64,000 bases of DNA from Streptomyces violaceorubidus (GCF_000717995.1 NZ_JODM01000017.1:1-64000); one strand, 5' to 3'. Positions 1 through 8,929 are shown, counted from the stretch's first letter. Numbers and translations: made by a program. The notes: generated from the sequence alone by a model not told the origin.

Positions 1-86
1 GTCCGTCCTCGGAACGGCGCGGAATCGGTGGGACAGGGATCTGGAACTCCGTTGACGCGCCAACCGCTGCGGGCGGACACCCCCCG
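1..86. repeat. Short inverted-repeat element, copy 1 (cut by window start)
   Basis: These 86 bases are identical, base for base, to 13247-13332. The right end is the 13-mer CGGACACCCCCCG (74-86). In the second copy this is matched by a perfect inverted 13-mer at the other end, which here falls 8 bases outside the window. Identity stops exactly at the end of the 13-mer, which marks an element border. It contains no gene. It lies beyond the 3' end of the WYL regulator gene. Confidence 0.85.
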
Positions 87-334
87 ACACGACCCCTTCG
101 CGCCGTACGCGGCCATCCCGCCATCCCCCAGCTGCGGGCAGTCGTGCCTCCCCCAGTGCCTGAACGGCCTGGGAGGTACCCCCAGGCGGCACGGGTGGGC
201 GCAGCGGCACCCCGCTCCGCCGGGGCACCCCGCTACGCCGGGCCGCGTCCCACCCCCCCCCGGCCCACACCCACGCCGGGTGACCAGGAAACCCCGGTCC
301 GCGGCCCCCACCCCGCGCCGACCCACCCCGTGCC
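87..334. other. Intergenic region with a branched hairpin
   Basis: I see no convincing gene here. At 141-195 the DNA can fold: CGTGCC (143-148) pairs with GGCACG (188-193), and inside it CCTCCC-type and GGGAGG-type arms (147-156 and 168-176) pair. This may end transcription of the WYL gene, which reads leftward into it. At about 205-240 a 17-18 bp unit beginning GGCACCCCGCT is repeated in tandem with one change. Confidence 0.4.
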
Positions 335-1318
335 TCAGCCCCCGTACAACCCCGCCAACCGCCGCGCATCCCGCGCGAAGCGCTCCCGCAGTGTCGGTGG
401 TGACAGCACCTCCACCTCCGGCCCGAGCCCGCGGAGCTGCTCGTGCGCGACGTCCTCCGACTCCACCGGCAGCGCCACCGTCACCCAGCCCGCCGCGTCC
501 GGCGCCCCCGCGGCCGCCAGCCCCTCCCGGGCGGCCGGCGCGTCGACGGTGTGCGGCAGCGCGCGTACGCCCCGCTCCGACAGCCGCACCACGACCTCGG
601 CCCGCAGGATCGAGCGCGCGAACTGCTCGGCCCGCTCCGCCCAGAACGCGGGCAAATCGAAGGCGTCGTCCCGGACGAAGCGGTCCCCGCCCGGGTCCAC
701 CGCCGTGAAACGGTCGATGCGGTACACACGGAAGGGCCCGTCGCCGCCCGCCCCCGCGACCCGCGCGCACAGGTACCAGACCCCCGCCTTCAGCACCAGG
801 CCGTACGGCTCCAGTTCGCGGACGACCTCGTCCGTGCCGCGCCTGTAGCGTGCGGTGACGCGCCGGTCGTCCCAGACCGCGTCCGCCACCGCGGGCAGCA
901 GCTCGGGTGTCTCCGGCTCGCGGAACCAGTTCGGCGCGTCCAGGTGGAAGCGCTGGGCCGCCGTACGGGAGGCGTCCCGCAGGGAGGGGAGCAGAGCCGC
1001 CGACACCTTCAGGCGGGCCGCCGACGCGGCGTCCTCCAGGCCCATCTCGCGCAGCGGCCCAGGGACTCCGGAGAGGAACAGCGCCTCCGCCTCGCCCCGG
1101 GCCAGCCCGGTCAGGCGGGTGCGGTAGCCACCGATCAGGCGGTAGCCGCCGGCCCGGCCCCGCTCCGCGTACACCGGCACGCCCGCCTCCGACAGCGCCT
1201 GCGCGTCCCGCGTCACGGTCCGCTCCGACACCTCCAGCTCCCGGGCCAGCTCGGCGGCGGTCATCGTCGGACGGGACTGGAGGAGCAGCACCATCTTGAT
1301 CAGGCGGGCAGCACGCAT
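335..1318 (-). CDS. WYL-domain HTH transcriptional regulator
   Basis: Cytoplasmic DNA-binding regulator of 327 residues, normal for the family. An N-terminal winged helix of the HTH_11/DeoR type spans about residues 1-60 (AELARELEVSERTVTRD is the recognition region). A WYL domain with GVWYLCAR follows at about 130-210, then a C-terminal WCX-like extension. WYL domains bind nucleic acid or small ligands, but the signal here is unknown. I chose the ATG at 1318, giving the usual MRAARLIKM start; a GTG lies two codons upstream. No strong ribosome site is visible. The gene is separated from aceE by a perfect terminator palindrome, so it has its own promoter or depends on read-through. Target genes cannot be deduced. 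Confidence 0.85.
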   Translation of the reverse strand: MRAARLIKMVLLLQSRPTMTAAELARELEVSERTVTRDAQALSEAGVPVYAERGRAGGYRLIGGYRTRLTGLARGEAEALFLSGVPGPLREMGLEDAASAARLKVSAALLPSLRDASRTAAQRFHLDAPNWFREPETPELLPAVADAVWDDRRVTARYRRGTDEVVRELEPYGLVLKAGVWYLCARVAGAGGDGPFRVYRIDRFTAVDPGGDRFVRDDAFDLPAFWAERAEQFARSILRAEVVVRLSERGVRALPHTVDAPAAREGLAAAGAPDAAGWVTVALPVESEDVAHEQLRGLGPEVEVLSPPTLRERFARDARRLAGLYGG

Positions 1319-1341
1319 CCCCACATGATGCAGGAGGACGC

Positions 1342-1371
1342 GGAAGGCCCCCGCCGCGGCGGGGGCCTTCC
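1342..1371. terminator. Perfect palindromic terminator after aceE
   Basis: GGAAGGCCCCCGCC (1342-1355) and its exact complement (1358-1371) form a 14 bp GC stem around GC. It sits 15 bases past the aceE stop codon in the direction of transcription. There is no U-tract, as is common in Streptomyces. Confidence 0.75.
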
Positions 1372-1386
1372 GACGACGCGTGACCT

Positions 1387-4092
1387 CTACAGGCCGTAGC
1401 GCTCGCGCGCCTCCTTCACGGCCGTCGCCTTGACCTCGCCGCGCCTGGCGAGCTGGGCCAGGGCCGCGACCACGATGGACTCGGCGTCCACGCCGAAGTG
1501 GCGGCGGGCGGCGTCACGGGTGTCCGACAGGCCGAAGCCGTCGGCACCGAGCGACGAGTAGTCCTGCTCGACCCACTGCGCGATCTGGTCCGGTACCTGG
1601 CGCATGTAGTCGGAGACCGCGAGGACCGGACCCTCGGCGCCCTGGAGCGCCCGGCGGAGGTACGGCACCCGCTCCTCGCCGCGCAGCAGCGCCGCGTCGG
1701 CGTCCATGGCGTCCCGGCGCAGCTCCGTCCAGGAGGTCGCGGACCACACGTCGGCGGCCACGCCCCACTCCTCGGCGAGCAGCCGCTGCGCCTTGAGCGT
1801 CCAGTGGATCGCCGTGCCGGAGCCGAGCAGCTGGATGCGCGGGGCGTTCGCGGCCGGGGCCAGGCCCGCGGTCTCCGCCGTGTTGAAGCGGTACAGGCCC
1901 TTGACGATGCCCTCGTCGACGCCGGGCGCGGACGGCTTGGCCGGCTGCGGCATCGGCTCGTTGTAGACCGTCAGGTAGTAGAAGACGTTCGGGTCCTCGC
2001 CCGGGGCCGCCTCGCCGTACATGCGGCGCAGACCGTCCTTGACGATCGCCGCGATCTCGTACGCGAACGCCGGGTCGTAGGAGAGGGCGGCGGGGTTGGT
2101 CGCCGCGATGGCCGGGGAGTGGCCGTCCGCGTGCTGGAGGCCCTCACCGGTGAGGGTGGTGCGGCCCGCGGTGGCGCCGACCAGGAAGCCGCGGCCGAGC
2201 TGGTCGCCGAGCTGCCACATCTGGTCGGCCGTGCGCTGCCAGCCGAACATCGAGTAGAAGATGTAGAACGGGATCATCGCCTCGCCGTGCGTCGCGTACG
2301 CGGTGGACGCGGCGATGAAGTCGGCCATCGAGCCGGCCTCGGTGATGCCCTCGTTGAGGATCTGGCCGTTCGTGGCTTCCTTGTAGTACATCAGCTGGTC
2401 GCGGTCGACCGGCTCGTACGTCTGGCCCTTGGGGGAGTAGATGCCCAGGGACGGGAAGAGGCTCTCCATGCCGAAGGTGCGCGCCTCGTCGGGGACGATC
2501 GGCACCCAGCGCTTGCCGGTCTCCTTGTCGCGGACCAGGTCCTTGACCAGGCGGACGAAGGCCATGGTGGTGGCCACGTTCTGCGAACCGGAGCCCTTGT
2601 CGAAAGAGGCGAACGCCTTGTCGGCGGGCGCGGGCAGCGGCGCGAGCGGGTGGACGCGGCGGGCCGGGGCCGGACCGCCGAGGGCGGCGCGGCGCTCCTG
2701 GAGGTAGCGCACCTCGGGGGAGTCGGCGCCCGGGTGGCCGTAGGGCACCACGCCGTCGACGAAGTCGCTGTCCTTGATCGGCAGGCCGAGGAGGTCGCGC
2801 ATCTCCTTGAACTCGTCCACCGAAAGCTTCTTCATCTGGTGGTTGGCGTTCTTGGACGCGAAGCCGCGGCCGAGGGTGTGGCCCTTGACCGTCTGGGCCA
2901 GGATCACGGTCGGCGCGCCCTTGTGGGCGAGGGCGGCCTTGTACGCGGCGTACACCTTGCGGGACTCGTGACCGCCGCGGGAGAAGTGGAAGCAGTCGAG
3001 GATCTTGTCGTCGGACAGGAGCTTCGCCATCTCGGCGAGCTGCGGGTCCTTGTTGAAGAAGTCCTCGCGGATGTAGGCGGCGTCGCGCGTCTGGTACGTC
3101 TGGACCTGGGCGTCCGGTACCTCGCGCAGGCGGCGTACGAGCGCGCCCGTGGTGTCGAGCTGGAACAGCTCGTCCCAGGCGGTGCCCCAGAGCGACTTGA
3201 TCACGTTCCAGCCGGCACCCCGGAACAGGGCCTCCAGCTCCTGCACGATCTTGAAGTTGGCGCGGACCGGACCGTCGAGGCGCTGCAGGTTGCAGTTGAT
3301 GACGAAGGTCAGGTTGTCCAGGCCCTCGCGGGAGGCGAGGGTGAGCGCGGTGGTGGACTCCGGCTCGTCCATCTCGCCGTCACCGAGGAACGCCCACACG
3401 TGGGAGTTCGTCAGGTCCTTGATGCCGCGGCTGGTCAGGTAGCGGTTGAACCGCGCCTGGTAGATCGCGGAGATCGGGCCGAGGCCCATGGAGACGGTGG
3501 GGAACTCCCACAGCCAGGGCAGCCGGCGCGGGTGCGGGTAGGACGGCAGGCCGTTGCCGCCGGCCTCGCGGCGGAAGTTGTCCAGCTGCTCCTCGGACAG
3601 GCGGCCGTCGAGGAAGGCACGGGCGTAGATGCCGGGGGAGGCGTGGCCCTGGATGTAGAGCTGGTCGCCGGAGCCGTCACCCTCCTTGCCCTTGAAGAAG
3701 TGGTTGAAGCCGGTCTCGTAGAGCCAGGCCGCGGAGGCGAAGGTGGCGATGTGGCCGCCGACGCCGTACTTGCTGCCGCGGGTCACCATCGCCGCCGCGT
3801 TCCAGCGGTTCCAGGCGGTGATCCGCTGCTCCATCGCCTCGTCGCCGTCCACGGTGGGCTCGTCGGCGGTCGGGATGGAGTTGACGTAGTCGGTCTCCAG
3901 CAGCTTCGGCAGCGCCAGGCCCGCGCCCTCGGCGCGCTCCAGCGTGCGGCGCATCAGGTACGCGGCACGGTGCGGCCCGGCCGCCTGGGTGACGGCGTCC
4001 AGGGAGGCCCGCCATTCGGCGGTCTCCTCGGGGTCGCGGTCCGGGAGCTGGTCGAGCTCGCTCGGCTGGATGGCTTTGGAGTCGGTCGTCAT
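1387..4092 (-). CDS. aceE: Pyruvate dehydrogenase E1 component (homodimeric)
   Basis: Thiamine diphosphate-dependent E1 of the pyruvate dehydrogenase complex. It decarboxylates pyruvate and passes the acetyl group to the lipoyl domain of E2. The 901 residues match the single-chain (alpha2) E1p family rather than the alpha/beta type. The thiamine diphosphate motif begins GDGEMDEPES at about residues 237-246 and ends at the NCN of FVINCN; the transketolase-like central and C-terminal domains follow. I chose ATG 4092 (MTTDSKAIQP), preceded by GGAAGG, rather than the longer frame from 4134. The gene is followed by a perfect terminator. It lies downstream of a GntR-type regulator gene on the same strand, with a promoter and palindrome at 4200-4229. 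The acceptor E2 is probably the sucB product nearby, as in other actinobacteria. Confidence 0.95.
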   Translation of the reverse strand: MTTDSKAIQPSELDQLPDRDPEETAEWRASLDAVTQAAGPHRAAYLMRRTLERAEGAGLALPKLLETDYVNSIPTADEPTVDGDEAMEQRITAWNRWNAAAMVTRGSKYGVGGHIATFASAAWLYETGFNHFFKGKEGDGSGDQLYIQGHASPGIYARAFLDGRLSEEQLDNFRREAGGNGLPSYPHPRRLPWLWEFPTVSMGLGPISAIYQARFNRYLTSRGIKDLTNSHVWAFLGDGEMDEPESTTALTLASREGLDNLTFVINCNLQRLDGPVRANFKIVQELEALFRGAGWNVIKSLWGTAWDELFQLDTTGALVRRLREVPDAQVQTYQTRDAAYIREDFFNKDPQLAEMAKLLSDDKILDCFHFSRGGHESRKVYAAYKAALAHKGAPTVILAQTVKGHTLGRGFASKNANHQMKKLSVDEFKEMRDLLGLPIKDSDFVDGVVPYGHPGADSPEVRYLQERRAALGGPAPARRVHPLAPLPAPADKAFASFDKGSGSQNVATTMAFVRLVKDLVRDKETGKRWVPIVPDEARTFGMESLFPSLGIYSPKGQTYEPVDRDQLMYYKEATNGQILNEGITEAGSMADFIAASTAYATHGEAMIPFYIFYSMFGWQRTADQMWQLGDQLGRGFLVGATAGRTTLTGEGLQHADGHSPAIAATNPAALSYDPAFAYEIAAIVKDGLRRMYGEAAPGEDPNVFYYLTVYNEPMPQPAKPSAPGVDEGIVKGLYRFNTAETAGLAPAANAPRIQLLGSGTAIHWTLKAQRLLAEEWGVAADVWSATSWTELRRDAMDADAALLRGEERVPYLRRALQGAEGPVLAVSDYMRQVPDQIAQWVEQDYSSLGADGFGLSDTRDAARRHFGVDAESIVVAALAQLARRGEVKATAVKEARERYGL

Positions 4093-4199
4093 GTCGCCGC
4101 CTTCCTCAGTCGAAGGGGGTTCCCTCATCGGCAAGGGTTCGGGGGTGCCCTAGGTCTTTGGCAGGACAGGGCTGGGGCTCGGGTGGAAGCCCGTCTGTG

Positions 4200-4229
4200 A
4201 CTGTAACTCCCTGATCGATGATCGATCAA
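4200..4229 (-). promoter_or_regulatory. Predicted aceE promoter with embedded palindromic operator
   Basis: Read on the minus strand, TTGATC (4224-4229) and TACAGT (4200-4205) are 18 bp apart, a good fit to a HrdB-type promoter, with a leader of about 100 nt. TGATCGAT-G-ATCGATCA, a perfect 8-1-8 palindrome (4212-4228), overlaps the -35 box and spacer. A repressor bound there would block RNA polymerase. The adjacent GntR/FCD gene is the obvious candidate binder. Confidence 0.55.
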
Positions 4230-4384
4230 AGGGTTGAGGACCAAAAACTCTTGATCACGAGAAAGTCGGCACGGGGTGCCTTCGGTGATGGCACGGAGTG
4301 ACCTTGAAGTGGGGGGTTTGTGCAGGTGAGGCAGGGTGCGCGCGGATGAGCTCGGGGGGAGCGGTGGTAGGGCGGCCGCGGCTC

Positions 4385-4443
4385 AGCCGTGGCTGATCGC
4401 GCAGTTCCCCGCGCCCCTTTCAGGGGCGCGGGGAACTGCGCGA
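4385..4443 (-). repeat. Dispersed intergenic repeat, copy A (22 bp hairpin)
   Basis: Bases 4397-4418 and 4422-4443 are perfect 22 bp inverted arms around TTC. The core GGGGCGCGGGGAACTGCGCG and the following CAGCCAC recur at four other intergenic sites in this window. It lies past the 3' end of the GntR gene and may end its transcript. Confidence 0.75.
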
Positions 4444-4452
4444 ATCGGGGGT

Positions 4453-4471
4453 CTGGGGGCGGAGCCCCCAG
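4453..4471. terminator. Small hairpin after the GntR gene
   Basis: CTGGGGGC (4453-4460) and GCCCCCAG (4464-4471) form a perfect 8 bp stem with loop GGA. It lies about 35 bases past the stop codon of the GntR regulator, so it is a likely terminator together with the larger hairpin at 4397-4443. Confidence 0.5.
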
Positions 4472-4505
4472 GGTCGGGAAGGGTAGGGGCGGCGGGGGCG
4501 AAGAA

Positions 4506-5129
4506 CTACGCCCGGGGTGCGCAGCCGAGGACGTGGGCCTTCACGATCTCCGGGATGCGCGGATCGCGGCGGCGGAAGGCCGCGACCAGCTCCTCGTGCT
4601 CCTCCGCGTACGACTGCTGCACCGTCCCCAGCCACCGTATCGACAGGGCCGTGAACACCTCGATCCCCAGCCCCTCCCACGTGTGCAGCAGCACCGAGTT
4701 GCCCGCCGCCCGCACCAGCTCCCGGTGGAAGGCCACCGTGTGCCGCACCTGGCCGGTGCCGTCGGAGACCCGGTCGGCCTCGTACAGCGCGGCGACGTGC
4801 GGCTCCAGGGCCGAGCAGTCCACTGCGAGGCGGTCCGCCGCCAGCTCGGCCGCGATCGCCTCCAGGCCGGCCCGGACGGGGTAGCTCTCCTCCAGGTCGG
4901 CGGCGGTCAGGTTGCGCACCCGCACGCCCTTGTTCGGCGCCGACTCGATCAGCCGCAGCGACTCCAGCTCCCGCAGCGCCTCCCGCACCGGCGTCTGGCT
5001 GACCTCCAGCTCGGTCGCGATCCGGCGCTCCACGATCCGCTCGCCCGGCTGCCAGCGTCCGCTGATGATCCCTTCCAGGATGTGCTCGCGGATCTGTTCG
5101 CGCAGCGAGTGGACGACGGGCGCGGTCAT
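4506..5129 (-). CDS. GntR-family regulator with FCD domain
   Basis: Repressor or activator of the FadR subfamily, 207 residues. The N-terminal winged helix covers about residues 5-72 (ERIVERRIATELEVSQTPVR, then EALREL). The all-helical FCD domain follows at about 80-200; its His residues in HTVAFH and HVLG fit the metal-binding pocket that usually holds a carboxylic acid effector. The ATG at 5129 has AAGGAG seven bases upstream. It lies between sucB and aceE on the same strand and is closed off on both sides by hairpins, so it is probably transcribed alone. By position and by the FadR-like palindrome in the aceE promoter, it may sense pyruvate or another organic acid and control aceE; this is inference. 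Confidence 0.88.
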   Translation of the reverse strand: MTAPVVHSLREQIREHILEGIISGRWQPGERIVERRIATELEVSQTPVREALRELESLRLIESAPNKGVRVRNLTAADLEESYPVRAGLEAIAAELAADRLAVDCSALEPHVAALYEADRVSDGTGQVRHTVAFHRELVRAAGNSVLLHTWEGLGIEVFTALSIRWLGTVQQSYAEEHEELVAAFRRRDPRIPEIVKAHVLGCAPRA

Positions 5130-5279
5130 GAGAGCTCCTTCGGGAGGGTCCCCTTCGGACCCCGGGGCGGCTGACGTTGAGAAACAATACGGCCGTCACG
5201 GTGGGCGGGAAGGGCGCACGGGGGCGCTTTGACGCAGGTGAGACGAGACTTACACAGGGTGCCCCGGCCGGAACGCGGT

Positions 5280-5315
5280 GATGCCCCCGCCCGGATATTT
5301 CCGGGCGGGGGCATC
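5280..5315. terminator. Perfect 15 bp terminator after sucB
   Basis: GATGCCCCCGCCCGG (5280-5294) pairs exactly with 5301-5315 around the loop ATATTT. It begins 25 bases past the sucB stop codon and separates the lpd-sucB unit from the GntR gene. Confidence 0.85.
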
Positions 5316-5339
5316 ACAGAAGTCCTCTGAAGGGGGGAA

Positions 5340-7118
5340 CTACAGGCCGAGCTCGACCTCGAACTCGCCCGCCTCCAGGATCGCCTTGACCGCCGTCAGG
5401 TAGCGGGCGGCGTCGGCGCCGTCCACCAGACGGTGGTCGTAGGACAGGGTCAGGTACGTCATGTCGCGGACGCCGATGACCGGGCCGTCCTCCGTCTCGA
5501 TGACGGCCGGACGCTTGACCGTGGCACCGATGCCGAGGATGGCGACCTGGCCCGGCGGCACGATGATCGTGTCGAACAGCGCGCCGCGCGAACCGGTGTT
5601 GCTGATGGTGAAGGTCGCACCGGCCAGCTCGTCCGGGCTGATCTTGCTGGCCCGCACCTTGCCCGCCAGGTCGGCGGTCGCCTTGGCGATGCCGGCCAGG
5701 TTCAGGTCGCCGGCGTTCTTGATGACCGGGGTCATCAGGCCCTTCTCGGAGTCCACCGCGATACCGATGTTCTCGGTGTCGAAGTAGGTGATGGTCCCCT
5801 CGGCCTCGTTGATCTTGGCGTTGACCGGGGCGTGGGCCTTGAGGGCCTGGGCCGCGGCCTTGACGAAGAACGGCATCGGGGAGAGCTTGACGCCCTCACG
5901 GGCCGCGAACGCGTCCTTGGCCCGGGCGCGCAGCTTCATCAGCCGGGTGACGTCGACCTCGACGACCGACGACAGCTGGGCCTGCTCGTGCAGCGCCTTG
6001 ACCATGTTGTCGCCGATGACCTTGCGGATGCGCGGCATCTTGACGGTCTGGCCACGCAGCGGGGAGGCCTCCAGGACGGGGGCCTTCTTCGCGGCGGGCG
6101 CCGCGGGGGCGGCGGCCGGGGCCGGGGCGGCCTTCGCGGCCTCGGCGGCGGCGACGACGTCCTGCTTGCGGATACGGCCGCCGACGCCGGTGCCCTTGAC
6201 GGTGGACAGGTCGACGCCGTTCTCGGCGGCGAGCTTGCGCACCAGCGGGGTGACGTAGGCGCCGTCGTCCACCGGCTGGGCGGCGGCCGGGGCGGCCGGA
6301 GCGGCGGCCGGGGCCGGCGCGGGCGCCGGGGCGGCGGGCTGCGGAGCCGGAGCCGGCGGCGCCTGCGGGGCAGGGGCGGCCGGAGCCGGAGCGGCCTGCG
6401 CGGGAGCCGGGGCCGGAGCCGCCGGAGCCGGGGTGGGCTCGGGCTGGGCCGGGGCGGCGGGGGCGGCGGGGGCGGCCGGGGCAGCCGCCGGGGCGGCACC
6501 CGCGGCGCCGATGACGGCGAGCTTGGCGCCGACCTCGGCGGTCTCGTCCTCGCCGACCACGATCTCCAGCAGGGTGCCGGAGGCGGGGGCCGGGATCTCG
6601 GTGTCGACCTTGTCGGTCGAGACCTCGAGCAGCGGCTCGTCGGCCTCGACGCTGTCACCGACCGACTTCAGCCAGCGGGTGACGGTGCCCTCGGTGACGG
6701 ACTCGCCGAGCGCGGGCAGGACCACGTCCGTGCCCTCGGCGGAGCCACCGGCGGCGGCCTCGGCCGTCGGAGCGGGCGCCGGGGCGGCCTGCTCGGTGGA
6801 GGGGGCGGCCGGGGCGGGCTCGGGAGCCGGCTCGGCGACCTGCTCGGCCTGCGGGGCCGGAGCGGCGGCGGGGGCGCCGGAACCGTCGTCGATCAGCGCC
6901 AGCTCGGCGCCGACCTCGACGGTCTCGTCCTCGGCCACCTTGATGGAGGACAGCACGCCCGAGGCGGGGGCCGGGATCTCGGTGTCGACCTTGTCGGTCG
7001 AGACCTCGAGCAACGGCTCGTCGGCCTCGACGCGCTCACCCTCGGCCTTCAGCCAGCGGGTGACGGTGCCCTCGGTGACGCTCTCGCCGAGCGCCGGAAG
7101 GGTTACGGAAACCGCCAT
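5340..7118 (-). CDS. sucB: Dihydrolipoamide acyltransferase E2 with two lipoyl domains
   Basis: E2 core of a 2-oxoacid dehydrogenase complex, 592 residues. Two nearly identical lipoyl domains carry the TDKVD lipoylation site at K43 and K170. They are joined by Ala/Pro-rich swinging linkers. An E3-binding domain starts near residue 288 ([17 protein letters not shown]). The C-terminal catalytic domain ends with [10 protein letters not shown] (His about 562). Annotators usually call it the succinyltransferase SucB. In mycobacteria and corynebacteria the equivalent protein serves pyruvate dehydrogenase, and no other E2 lies next to aceE here. The lpd gene is immediately upstream with a 62 bp gap, probably one operon. 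Confidence 0.93.
   Translation of the reverse strand: MAVSVTLPALGESVTEGTVTRWLKAEGERVEADEPLLEVSTDKVDTEIPAPASGVLSSIKVAEDETVEVGAELALIDDGSGAPAAAPAPQAEQVAEPAPEPAPAAPSTEQAAPAPAPTAEAAAGGSAEGTDVVLPALGESVTEGTVTRWLKSVGDSVEADEPLLEVSTDKVDTEIPAPASGTLLEIVVGEDETAEVGAKLAVIGAAGAAPAAAPAAPAAPAAPAQPEPTPAPAAPAPAPAQAAPAPAAPAPQAPPAPAPQPAAPAPAPAPAAAPAAPAAAQPVDDGAYVTPLVRKLAAENGVDLSTVKGTGVGGRIRKQDVVAAAEAAKAAPAPAAAPAAPAAKKAPVLEASPLRGQTVKMPRIRKVIGDNMVKALHEQAQLSSVVEVDVTRLMKLRARAKDAFAAREGVKLSPMPFFVKAAAQALKAHAPVNAKINEAEGTITYFDTENIGIAVDSEKGLMTPVIKNAGDLNLAGIAKATADLAGKVRASKISPDELAGATFTISNTGSRGALFDTIIVPPGQVAILGIGATVKRPAVIETEDGPVIGVRDMTYLTLSYDHRLVDGADAARYLTAVKAILEAGEFEVELGL
6580..7035. repeat. Internal direct repeat encoding the duplicated lipoyl domain
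   Basis: A stretch of about 70 bp around 6582-6652 recurs almost unchanged at 6962-7032 in the same frame, coding [20 protein letters not shown] in both lipoyl domains. The near identity at DNA level points to recent gene conversion or duplication between the two domains. Confidence 0.7.
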
Positions 7119-7180
7119 GGTTTCGGTTGCTCCTTACGAATTGCGGAAGTCTGTGTCGTCGCGCCCGAAGACCGAAGCGG

Positions 7181-8569
7181 TCAGTCGTGCATGTGGAGCG
7201 GCTTGCCGGCCAGCGCCAGGTGCGCCTCGCCGAGCGCCTCGTTCTGCGTCGGGTGGGCGTGGATGAGCTGGGCCACCTCGGCCGGCAGCGCCTCCCAGTT
7301 GTAGATCAGCTGCGCCTCGCCGACCTGCTCGCCCATACGGTCGCCGACCATGTGGACGCCGACCACGGCCCCGTCCTTGACCTGGACCAGCTTGATCTCG
7401 CCCGCGGTCTTCAGGATGCGGCTCTTGCCGTTGCCGCCCAGGGGGAACTTGATCGAGACGACCTTGTCCGCGCCGTAGACCTCCTTCGCCTTGGCCTCGG
7501 TGAGACCGACGGAGGCGACCTCCGGGTGGCAGTACGTCACCCGCGGCACGCCGTCGTAGTCGACCGGCACGGTCTTCAGGCCGGCGAGCCGCTCCGCCAC
7601 CAGGATGCCCTCGGCGAAGCCGACGTGGGCGAGCTGGAGGGTGGGAACGAGGTCACCGACGGCGGAGATGGTCGGGACGTTGGTCCGCATGTACTCGTCG
7701 ACGAGGACGAAGCCGCGGTCCATCGCGACGCCGTTCTCCTCGTAGCCCAGGCCCTGCGAGACCGGGCCGCGGCCGATGGCGACGAGCAGGATCTCGGCCT
7801 CGAACTCCTTGCCGTCGGCGAGGGTGACCTTGACGCCGTCCTGGGTGTACTCGGCCTTCTGGAAGAAGGTGCCCAGGTTGAACTTGATGCCCCGCTTGCG
7901 GAAGGCGCGCTCCAGGAGCTTGGAGCTGTTCTCGTCCTCGACCGGGACCAGGTGCTTGAGGCCCTCGATGACCGTGACCTCGGAACCGAAGGACTTCCAC
8001 GCGGAGGCGAACTCGACGCCGATGACACCGCCGCCGAGGACGATGGCGGACTTCGGCACCCGGTCGAGCGTGAGGGCGTGGTCCGAGGAGATGATCCGGT
8101 TGCCGTCGATCTCCAGGCCCGGCAGGGTCTTCGGCACGGAGCCGGTCGCCAGCAGGACGTGGCGGCCCTGGACACGCCGGCCGTTGACATCGACGGAGGT
8201 GGGGGAGGAGAGCCGGCCCTCACCCTCGATGTAGGTGATCTTGCGGGAGGCGACCAGACCCTGCAGACCCTTGTACAGGCCGGCGATCACCTCGTCCTTG
8301 TACTTGTGCACACCGGCCATGTCGACGCCCTCGAAGGACGTCTTGACGCCGAACTGCTCGCTCTCGCGGGACTGGTCGGCGACCTCGCCCGCGTGGAGCA
8401 GGGCCTTGGTGGGAATACAGCCGTTGTGCAGGCAGGTGCCGCCAAGCTTGTTCTTCTCGATCAGGGCGACGTCCAGGCCCAGCTGCGCCCCGCGCAGGGC
8501 CGCGGCGTAACCACCGCTGCCACCGCCGAGGATCACTAGGTCGAAAACGGTGCTGGCGTCGTTCGCCAC
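7181..8569 (-). CDS. lpd: Dihydrolipoamide dehydrogenase (E3)
   Basis: FAD enzyme that reoxidises dihydrolipoamide on E2 and makes NADH. Length 462 residues, standard for the family. The FAD-binding GGGSGG lies at about residues 15-20. The redox disulfide is C46/C51 (GGTCLHNGCIPTK). A central NAD-binding GGGVIG follows, and the C-terminal active-site HPTQNE comes from the dimer interface. I chose GTG 8569 (VANDASTVFDLVI), preceded by GGAGG at a good distance; the open frame continues upstream but has no family resemblance. It is the first gene of an apparent lpd-sucB operon read leftward. Confidence 0.95.
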   Translation of the reverse strand: MANDASTVFDLVILGGGSGGYAAALRGAQLGLDVALIEKNKLGGTCLHNGCIPTKALLHAGEVADQSRESEQFGVKTSFEGVDMAGVHKYKDEVIAGLYKGLQGLVASRKITYIEGEGRLSSPTSVDVNGRRVQGRHVLLATGSVPKTLPGLEIDGNRIISSDHALTLDRVPKSAIVLGGGVIGVEFASAWKSFGSEVTVIEGLKHLVPVEDENSSKLLERAFRKRGIKFNLGTFFQKAEYTQDGVKVTLADGKEFEAEILLVAIGRGPVSQGLGYEENGVAMDRGFVLVDEYMRTNVPTISAVGDLVPTLQLAHVGFAEGILVAERLAGLKTVPVDYDGVPRVTYCHPEVASVGLTEAKAKEVYGADKVVSIKFPLGGNGKSRILKTAGEIKLVQVKDGAVVGVHMVGDRMGEQVGEAQLIYNWEALPAEVAQLIHAHPTQNEALGEAHLALAGKPLHMHD

Positions 8570-8826
8570 GTCACGTCCTCCATGCATGTGCGCCACGCCG
8601 GTCTCCAGTGACCGGTCGGCGGCTGGTGTCCGGCCGCTCTTTGTTCTCGGCCCTTGGGGTGGGCCCTGTCCTGCCGGGCTCCATCTTCGCACCTGTGAGA
8701 GGCGAACGAGACGTGGGGCCGGGGTGTGAGACGCCCCACGTCCACGTGAGCGGGCCTTCACCCGGGCCGCGGTTCACCTCGCGACGCCCTGCGGTTCGTG
8801 TGGGCCGACGCAGGGACAGCCAACCC

Positions 8827-8898
8827 AGGGGCGCGGGGAACCGCGCGACAAGCCACGACGGGCCCGCAGCCGCGCAGTCACCCGCACCCCCGAGTTCT
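8827..8898 (+). repeat. Dispersed intergenic repeat, copy B
   Basis: Starts AGGGGCGCGGGGAACCGCGC, then GACAAGCCAC, and ends ACCCGCACCCCCGAG. The same pieces occur at 37880-37950 and 60356-60410, and in part at 4385-4443 and 50921-50979. It lies past the 3' end of pepA. Confidence 0.7.
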
Positions 8899-8899
8899 C

Positions 8900-8919
8900 A
8901 GAGGGCGGAACCGCCCTCT
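8900..8919. terminator. Hairpin after pepA
   Basis: AGAGGGCGG (8900-8908) pairs with CCGCCCTCT (8911-8919) around AA. It sits 10 bases past the pepA stop codon. Confidence 0.6.
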
Positions 8920-8929
8920 CAGGCGTACG

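Larger units (their letters stand above)
8570..8929. other. Intergenic region between lpd and pepA
   Basis: There is no believable gene in these 360 bases. They hold the lpd upstream region, where I see no clear -10/-35 pair, a dispersed repeat (8827-8898) and the hairpin after pepA (8900-8919). Confidence 0.6.

Noticed and set aside
1498..4200. 900-codon open frame opposite aceE
   Set aside because: A GC3-driven shadow on the antisense strand; composition is Arg/Gly/Val-rich with no domain, while the opposite strand encodes a clear E1 enzyme.
5433..7304. 623-codon open frame opposite sucB
   Set aside because: Gly/Arg-rich antisense of the Ala/Pro linkers; no start context or family resemblance.
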